64,000 nt of DNA from Kitagawia praeruptora. Taxonomy: Eukaryota; Streptophyta; Magnoliopsida; Apiales; Apiaceae. This document shows, piece after piece, positions 56,550-64,000 of this stretch. The notes under the pieces were generated by a model that saw nothing but the letters and a program-made list of their open reading frames with translations, made no database searches and had not been told where the DNA came from. A program made the translations under genes and the position numbers. Numbering within the stretch: the first letter of the stretch is position 1; every line of letters begins with the position of its first letter. The stretch covers positions 83,892,001 to 83,956,000 of the forward strand of contig CM075345.1 in NCBI GenBank assembly GCA_037693485.1, in the 5' to 3' direction.

Positions 56550-59500
56550 TGTAATAACCGTGATTTTATTAACAATTTTAATGACGAACCTCTCCGAATA
56601 AATTTTGTAAACTCGATTTTTCTATTAATTTTAGGGATGCGTACAAATATTTATTTACTGTCACGCTATCCTTTTGTTGATTAAGCTTCATTATTAATAT
56701 TATGGTGACTATTATCGTTATAGTGAATATTATTATTAGTATTATTATTATTATAATTGCTACCAAATTTATTTATTTAGCAACTATTATATAATTAGGA
56801 ATTTAGAAATGTTTAACAAATAAAATTGTCATAATTCTAGAGGCTATTAATAGATGTTGTCATTATTTTAGAAATTTCTAATAGGTATTATTCTATATTT
56901 TGAGTAGAGATAATCTTAGCAATTGGATCAAGATTGAGCCCAAAACTCTTTTAGCCCACTAGAGCCCAAGTGGTTAGTTAATGAGTATAAAATTAGAAGT
57001 TAGTATTAGAAACCCATTTATTTCCTCTCATCTCCACTCTCGGTTAAGAAACGGAGCACACACTCACCTCTTTCCTTTTCACCATTAAAACACCAACTTT
57101 GCAAAGCTCTAAACCACATGGATTATATCCGATTTTTACATGCAATCAGAGATTTAGCTAGCCCATAATTAGCTCTACGTATTGGTATATATATTTAAGG
57201 CATTTCAAGAAATTGGTTTTCAAAACAAGCTTTAAAATTTGATTTCATAAGAGGGTATGATCTCATACGCTTAAAAACCTTTTTGTAATCATGTTTGATA
57301 TGTTTTGTTGTGGTACTTTATTAGAAATTGTTAATTTAAATTAGGGTTTATAATATTTAATTAGGGATTTTATAAATTTGAATGATGTAGTGAGTTTTAA
57401 TTTGATTTGGGTGAACTGGGGATTGATCGTGAGATTGGGTTTGTGATCGGAGGTGGATTGTTATTGCAGGGATGATCGGAGGCCACCACCGCGGCAGTAA
57501 AGGCAACCGGCCGTGGTGGGTGTTGTCGGAAATGAACGAGAAGGGATGGGATGGTGTGCGAGCAGAGGGGGAGGAAAGAAGAGAGTTTGAGGGAGAGATT
57601 AAGAGAGGAATTGAGAGGGGCGAAGGAGACAACGAGGGGGAGAGAGGCGGAGAGGGAGAGCTTCAATGACAGGGAGAGATTGAAAGAGATGGAGGTCGAG
57701 AGATTGAGAGAGTGAGATCGAGTGAGAGATTGAGGGAGACAGGGAAGAGAGAGAGAGGGGGGGAGATGGTTGCCGCCGCCGCCGCCGCCGCGACGTCCGG
57801 CCGGCAACCACCCAGCAGTGGTGATGATACATACATACAGGGTATAGATACATATAAAATGGGACTTAATTAATTACTTAATAAAATGTGTTTAATGAAA
57901 TAGAGATTAATTATTAAAATTTTGGATTTAAAAATAGAGAGAAGAAATGAAGTAAAATCTTAAGTCATTTAAAATTTGATTCATTCTCTAGAAATTTATT
58001 AATTAGAGTAAAAGAGGATTCTTGATTTAAAGAGAGATAGTTGAGATACAATCAAATATTCTTTTAGAAATAAAATGGAATTTTGATTTATTTAGTGAAT
58101 ATTAAAATAGGAAAGAGCTTAGAATTTGTGAGGATAATTAAAATAGAATTATTTTGATAGATTTATATTTTATTAAAAGTGGAAATAATAATTATAGATT
58201 TAAATTTGAATAAAAGTGAATTCTCGCACCATTTTATTTTAAGAATAAAACAGGGATGATTCTCTTAAAAGAGACTTAATTGAATTAGAGAATATTAGAT
58301 AATTTGAGAATTAGAGATAATTAAAGAGAATTTTACAAATGCCTTTTAATTTCGAGATGTGATTTAAATAGCTCAATGTATGAACATTTATTTAGGAAAA
58401 ATTAGCGACCTTTAAGTGAGAAATTCCCTTACGAATAAATAGAGCGAGATTTTCACGTATAAAATTTATTGTGATGTCATAAAAACACGATTTATTAAAA
58501 TGTATTAGGAAAAACAAGTAGAGCCTCCATTCTAAAAAGTATATTATTTTGTGATTATTGCGTAATGAGACTTTAGGATTTCGAGTACATTTCAACTTAT
58601 ATTCTTTGAAATTACTTGATTATCGATGACATGTTTACTAAAATTGTTTTGATAATTATTATTATAGAAATTCTTTCTGAGAAGTGAGACTTTCGCTCGC
58701 GGGTAACGCTTTTTATTATTCGGTAGAGTTTAACATCGAGATAGAGGCAAGTTCATTCCTACCCTAACTCTCGTAAACTTTGTATTTCTGTTCGTATTAT
58801 TTCATTCCTTATTTAATTTCGAGCTATCAATTATGAGAATTATTTGTTGCTCCTTATGATGTGATAATTTCTTTTTGACCATTATTTTTCTCGTTAAATA
58901 TTACGTTACTGTTAAAGATTAGTTTACTTGCGAATTATATCCCTTATAAGCGTAGAAGCAAATTTCGTTGTTATCGGGTCGATCTCATTAATTCGAGATG
59001 ACTATTATTTTTATTCAGTGAAACTAATCTCACTTGTTCGAGATAGTTAAATTTATTCTTTTCAGTTGAATTTATTGTACAAATTCAACAATAATTATTG
59101 ATTATCTTTTTGTTGGTTCATCGTTCGAATCAACCAATAGGAGTTATAAAATTAAAATCGTTAGAGTTTTACTCATTGATCAAGTGCAAATAATTCTATT
59201 TAACGTTCATCAATTTTGAGTATTATAAATAACCGAGTGGTACTATTTGTTCAGTACGACTCAAAATATTTCTTCTTAAGACTATTCTCATTATTTCGAG
59301 ATAGTTACCTTTATTATCAGAGGTTGGCACCTTGTTTGTGTCAGCTAATAAAATATGTTTATTGAGAGTTTACATCAGTCCATTGTTCGGATCGGTGGTA
59401 CATTGAGTAAAACTGGCAGTCCGCCAGATCAATTAAATATTTTCCTGTAAAGTTTATCTCAAAATATCAGTTCATTAAATGTTTGGGAATTCTGTATTCT

Positions 59501-60302
59501 ACTAGTCAATTTTGGGAAAGAGGCCCATTTAGAGAAAGAGAGACTTGTGTACCTTTATATGGACACAAGAATATTTTAGGCACTATGATGCCGGGGTTGA
59601 TATAATCACCCATTATGATGCTAGCATTCATACCTATATATTATATTCGTTGATATCGTATTGTAGCCATGATCAGGCGAAGTGCGGTGTCATTGGAGGA
59701 CGGTATTCCCGGTCGGATAGTTGATCGCCCCGCCGAGATACCGAGAGGATGGAGGACCAGTTATTCATTTCTCATGAGTCATCAGAGTTACAATAAAATG
59801 AGTCTTTCGAGTAATCTATTTTCGAGATGAGTCTTGAGTCAAATGTCAGATTGCTGATATCCAATTGTTCATTAAATTTTGAGTATTTCTTTCGATAAAT
59901 CCTATTATATCTATATACTGAGCAAGGAGAGAACTTGCTGAGCACCATAGTTGCTCATTCTTGCTTTACAACATTTGTTCAGCTGTCAAGAAGGAAAGAG
60001 GCGAGCCGTCCAACCAGAGGTACAAGGGGAAAGAGAAAGCTCCGGGCTATGGCGACAAGGACTAGAATTATCAGCTGGAACCTGTTATCTTTTCTACTTT
60101 ATAGACTTATGTAAGATATTATTCAGAGATGTAATAAAACGTATTGTAATAATGTGCAAGACCGATCTTGGATCTATGGAGTGGGACTTCTCCGCTCCGT
60201 TATAATAAATATTTTCTTATTATTTAGCTAACGTGTGCTGCAGGATATCGAGACAATGTGACGACCCGGGTCCCCGGTCAGGGTGGACTTGGGGGCGTCA
60301 CA
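56550..60302 (+). repeat. Ty3-C 5' LTR
   Basis: TGTAATAACCGTG...GGGGGCGTCACA, 3753 bp, directly followed by the primer site. It contains a GA/CT-rich stretch and a GCC microsatellite (57530-57800), through which short ORFs on both strands are compositional only. Otherwise AT-rich. Confidence 0.85.
57530..57800. repeat. GA-rich simple repeat with (GCC)n
   Basis: GAGAGGGGG-type purine run on the plus strand, then six GCC units at about 57773-57790, then CGACGTCCGGCCGG. Confidence 0.8.
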
Positions 60303-60306
60303 ACGT

Positions 60307-60317
60307 TGGTATCAGAG
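60307..60317 (+). promoter_or_regulatory. Ty3-C primer-binding site (initiator Met tRNA)
   Basis: TGGTATCAGAG, four bases after the LTR end at 60302. Confidence 0.85.
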
Positions 60318-62300
60318 TATTAGTTATATTTTTAGGAAATGTACGAGCCTAGCAATATAACACGACGTGAGAGTTTAGAGGTATATCACGATATTGAGAT
60401 TTAGCACTAAGTGCTTTACACCCTTATATATATCTATATGCATATCTAGTCGACTAGAACCTGGTTGTGACCGAAACTCTTTGTACTTTTGTAGATGTCT
60501 ACTTCAGTACCAGAGGATTTCCGTTCAGTTAGAGATAGATCTCCTACACCTTATCCGCACAGACCCCTAGTTCCCAATTAATTTAAGATAGGATGCCTAA
60601 GTTTCCATTATAATTGAGATCGATGATACCCTATAGAGTTTCCACATATTGTAGATGTCGTTAATACCTTTACCAGAGTCAGAGTTGGACCAGCGCGAGG
60701 TACGTGCACCAGATATGAACTTAAAGAGAGATGCAACTATGTGTTCCAAGTTCGAGGCTAAACTCTTACACGATTTCGTGACCAACATTAGTTTTTGTTT
60801 TTCTAAAGATATACCTTATAGAGGTTGAAATGATTCCCTATGGTAATGTGTTTTTCGTACATTCCCTCTTAAAGATTTTCTTCCCTAATGAGCTACCGAA
60901 GGCTGCAAGTGTCACTTTTGTTCGAGAATCGATACTTGTGCCTAAGAGCTTAATTGGTGCTGGAAAATCATTCTTTAAATAACTCCCTTAGCAATGATTA
61001 TTAATGATTCTTATCATTCGAATTTACCCATGCAATTTAATTCTATCCTGTTTGAAAATGACTTATATTGTTTAGAGGTAAATTTACCCAGCATTACGTG
61101 CATTCATAAATACAAACCCTTTCATATCCCTTCCTATATTTGATACCCTTTATGATACTGAGATGAACAACCCTACATATATAGGGGAAGACCATCTGTC
61201 TTTGTGATAGAGGTCGGGTTGGACGCCACCGGTTGTGCTATTGTTTGTCATGAGAGTACTAAAGGCTGGCCACCTTGGGTACTATGGCAGTTGTCCTAGT
61301 GACATGCAATGTACGAATTTCAATGATCATATTGATATCTCAGTTAATCCTTTTACAAAAGATCCTCACTATCAAGAGTTGATCATACCCATGTTATTGC
61401 TTCACATTATTATATTCTGGATTATTCTTTTTCTTTCAAAGTTCTAATTAAACCTGAAATGATTAGTGCTTCGAAATTTTAAGAGTGTATACTGGAATTT
61501 GGGAGTGATAAAACTTCTCTTTCGAAAATATGAATTTCAGCAAATCATGTTTGAGTGTTGATCAGGAATAGACCATCGCGCTAGTGCTCCTGTTTAGATC
61601 TTCAAAACTCATACATAGTGTTTCGTACTTTTGTATTGAAGTTCTATGAATATGAGTTGAATAAGGATCAAATGTTGAAACCAATTCTTTCAAGATGAGA
61701 AATGAAGTGAGGTCACTTACGGTATGTGTTAGATGACGGAAGAGTAATAATTTACATTTTCCTATCTTTTAGACTAACTATACTAGTTAAGGGATGACGT
61801 AACTTTTGGAAGTATGGAAATTTATTGTATGAGAATTTTTATAGGATCTTGAGCCTTTTCATATTGGAACTCATCGAAGATACTATGAATTAGTTTGGAT
61901 CGACCTTTTCCCAACAAATTAAAAGTCGAGTATTGCTACGAATGTTAATCAGGTATCAGTGTGGTTGATAACTACATAGTATTAGTATTTTTGATAAAAT
62001 TATGACATCAAGATTTACTAACCGGAATTGAATGGGACATGATACACACAGGTATAGACAAAGGTATTTAGAGTCATACCTAGTGAAATCAGTCAAGATC
62101 TCATTATGACTTATTCTATATATACATACCTACCACCAATTTATATCCTCCATATAACTGCTTGTGACCCTTCCAACACTTAAATCATGTATTTTCGTGT
62201 TTTGAAAGTTTAACCCTAAGTATGACAATAATTTTACCTATTTAAGCATACCCATCCGTTGGTACAATGTTTTAGAGAGATGTCGTCGAGGTGAAATATT
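60318..62300 (+). other. Ty3-C leader region, no recognisable gene
   Basis: An ATG at 60495 opens MSTSVPEDFRSVRDRSPTPY, then a stop after 32 codons. The remaining ~1.8 kb has no sustained frame. This is where Ty3-B carries its extra ORF, but I see no acidic repeat here. Confidence 0.4.
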
Positions 62301-62479
62301 TGAATAACCATTCAGCCTAGACCTGAGGAAACCCCAAGCGAGAATACCTTAAGATCATGAACTAGAAGCATAATTAAGATTTAAACCAAAACCAAAGCTA
62401 AGGGTGATTCTTTGAAATCGTTCTCTAATTTTCTTTAAAAAAAACTATGAGAAGAAATTATCTTATGGTTGGGAAACTC

Positions 62480-63795
62480 AGTGACCATTGATTCTGAAGA
62501 GACAAGAGCATGGTTGAGAGAAATGAAGAAGATTCTTGAGATTGTTGTGTTGATTAGGATAGGAATACCAACGTTACTATGAATATATTGAAGAATGAAT
62601 TAAAGTATTATTGAAAGGTAAATGAGAATTATTAAGGTACAACGATAATGTCGTGAGCTAAAAATATTGAGGGGTACTTTGCTAAGTATTCAGATAATCG
62701 TACGAGGATCAAGTTCCTTAAGATTGAAGTAAAAAGGAAATATTAGTTATAGTATTCGAAACTAAGTGAACTAGAGCTCTCTAGATTTGTTCTTAACATG
62801 AAGACACCAATGAAACTGTAGCTAAATATTCTTATAAGGATTACAAGCATGGTTTAAACCAAGCCACTATTTAAGAAGATATCTACTACACCCCAACGGT
62901 TTAGAGAGTGGTAATAGAGATAAATGAGAGAGAATAATATCTCAAGGATTATAATGGTAATGAAAGTGGAAATTGAGGATATTTTTGGTAATAAAAGGGT
63001 TGACTTTAGAATGTGGAAAAAAAGCTGCTTGAATAAAGGAAAGAAAGAATCATGTATAATGATAACATAAACGCTAAAAGAGAGAATCTGGGGAAGTTCA
63101 AACTACACGGGTAGTTTCATTAAGTAGAAGCTGACCACCTGCAAAAGATAATAAGATGCGTGGAAACGAGTTGTACACGAAGGATAAGAACGAAAAGAGG
63201 AGGAGATTTCAGAGTAGTGGAAGCAACTTTGGGAAGAAGTTTGATCATCGGAATGAGAAGAAATCTTTTGTGAAGAGAAAGGATAAAAGCATGCAGTGAT
63301 ACTAGAAGGATTGGGAATCATGACACCCGAGGAAGCAACCAGAGGTTCAAACCTCCACAGACAGTTAATGTAATGCAAGGAAGACCACCTCTGCTAGAAT
63401 GCAAGACATGTGGAAAGAAACACCCTGGACCCTGTCATCAAGCCAGCGTGAATTGTTCTAATTATGGACAGAAAGGTCATTATGTTTCAAATTGCAAGGA
63501 TAAATCTGTCACCTGTTTCAGCTGTGGAAAGAAAGGTCACGTGTATCGAGATTGCCGACAGCCTGCTAAGGAAAATCCAGTGCCTCGACTCACAGCACCT
63601 CCTAACAAGCAGCCGACAACACGAACTTTCAACATGACTATAAGAGATGCCATTGACGATAGCGATGTAATCGCAGGTACGCTTCTAGTAAATTCTGAAA
63701 ATGTTTGCACTTATTTGATTTCGGAGCCACCAAATCTTTTATATCTGAGAACTTCATGAATAAGTTGAATCTTGAGTCTGTGCCCTTAGAGGGAA
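62480..63795 (+). pseudogene. Ty3-C gag and protease start (broken)
   Basis: Translation scraps follow the Ty3-B gag in order: MNILKNELKYYWKVNEN (cf. LLKGEANYWWEAKKN), IKFLKIEVKRKY and YSKLSELERS (cf. LKFLELKQNN and FTELSRF). The only open stretch is 63373-63759: CKTCGKKHPGPC, CSNYGQKGHYVSNC (second Cys replaced by Tyr), CFSCGKKGHVYRDC, then NMTIRDAIDD. A frameshift near 63695 precedes the protease, whose active-site triad reads D-F-G (FDFGATKSFISENF) instead of D-S/T-G. E10 interrupts it at 63796. Inactive. Confidence 0.75.
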
Positions 63796-64000
63796 TTTTT
63801 TTTTTTTTTTTTTGCTAATTAAAATTTTTTATACCAATGGAAAATGCTTACACTTCTAGGGGCATACCCCGCGATTGGAAAACATTAACCAAACGGAACA
63901 ACATAGCAACCTAGCCAAACTTGGAAACAAAGGGAACCAGAACAAAGCAATTATTCAAGTCTACATAAGGGAAACTAGCTATAAGCTAGTTTAAAAAACA
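63796..64000 (-). mobile_element. LINE-tailed element E10, 3' end (runs off right edge)
   Basis: T run at 63796-63814, GCTAATTAAAATTTTTTATACC, GGGGCATACCCC hairpin at 63859-63870, and a 9-bp hairpin AAACTAGCT-ATA-AGCTAGTTT at 63972-63992, the longest CTAG stem in the window. The ORF would begin outside the window. Confidence 0.85.

Larger units (their letters stand above)
56550..63795 (+). mobile_element. Ty3-C: plus-strand Ty3 element, cut by E10
   Basis: 5' LTR at 56550-60302, primer site at 60307-60317, decayed gag at 62480-63759, then protease interrupted by E10 at 63796. It begins within the Ty3-A 5' LTR. The gag knuckles and following NMTIRDAIDDSDVIAGT resemble Ty3-B (NMTVQDAVRNTDVIAGT), so it belongs to the same broad clade. 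The remainder lies to the right of the window. Confidence 0.8.

Noticed and set aside
57357..57853. Overlapping Ser/Leu/Pro-rich and Glu/Gly/Arg-rich ORFs on both strands
   Set aside because: They translate a GA/CT simple repeat and a GCC run; composition explains the lack of stops.

Overview
The window is nuclear DNA of a flowering plant, probably a eudicot with a repeat-rich genome. This rests on Ty3 and Ty1/copia elements primed by initiator-Met tRNA, plant L1-type LINE remnants, and a fragment of plastid ndhH. I see no intact host gene, tRNA or rRNA. Almost everything is a nested stack of retroelements. Element names (E1-E10, Ty3-A/B/C, Copia-1) are mine.

Layout. 1-657: start of a plant LINE ORF1 (minus strand, runs off the left edge). 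672-7899: three LINE-tailed elements: E1 (minus), E2 (plus) and E3 (minus). E3 sits inside the gag of Copia-1 (minus), whose 5' LTR (7986-10645) holds a solo LTR and a 23-bp micro-LINE. 10646-14186: AT-rich DNA, a short tandem array, and a promoter/leader-like stretch with a possible 5' UTR intron. 14187-14590: start of a broken ORF. 14591-56549: an old minus-strand Ty3 element (Ty3-A). Its 3' LTR carries E4 and E6; E6 carries E5 and a copia-type solo LTR; E5 carries a young Ty3 element (Ty3-B, 22580-38431, Tekay/Del-like). Its interior carries E7 and E8, and its 5' LTR carries E9, the only LINE copy here with reverse-transcriptase C-terminal sequence. At 56550 that 5' LTR is interrupted by plus-strand Ty3-C, with a complete 5' LTR and decayed gag. 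Ty3-C is cut in its protease by E10 (63796 to the window end).

The most unusual content is the E1-E8 and E10 family. Copies end in a poly-A tail, most have target-site duplications, and several share a 5' leader (ATGAGAGTC...GCCGCC). All share a 3' tail with a GGGG-TATG-CCCC hairpin, and most have an AAACTAG/CTAGTTT hairpin upstream. Instead of reverse transcriptase they carry long sense-strand ORFs (up to 548 aa uninterrupted) that I cannot assign to a known family. Some share N-terminal blocks, including a repeated K-[KR]-V-[ST]-F motif, but their C-terminal halves differ. E9 has the same GGGGTATGCCCC tail plus RT C-terminal sequence, so the simplest reading is a family of trans-mobilised LINE derivatives.

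Other points of note: a ~158-bp plastid ndhH fragment replaced 13 bp in one LTR of Ty3-B; Ty3-B has an extra 343-aa ORF between primer site and gag; one nonsense codon splits its otherwise intact polyprotein; and a LINE insertion of nine bases plus poly-A has a 13-bp duplication.
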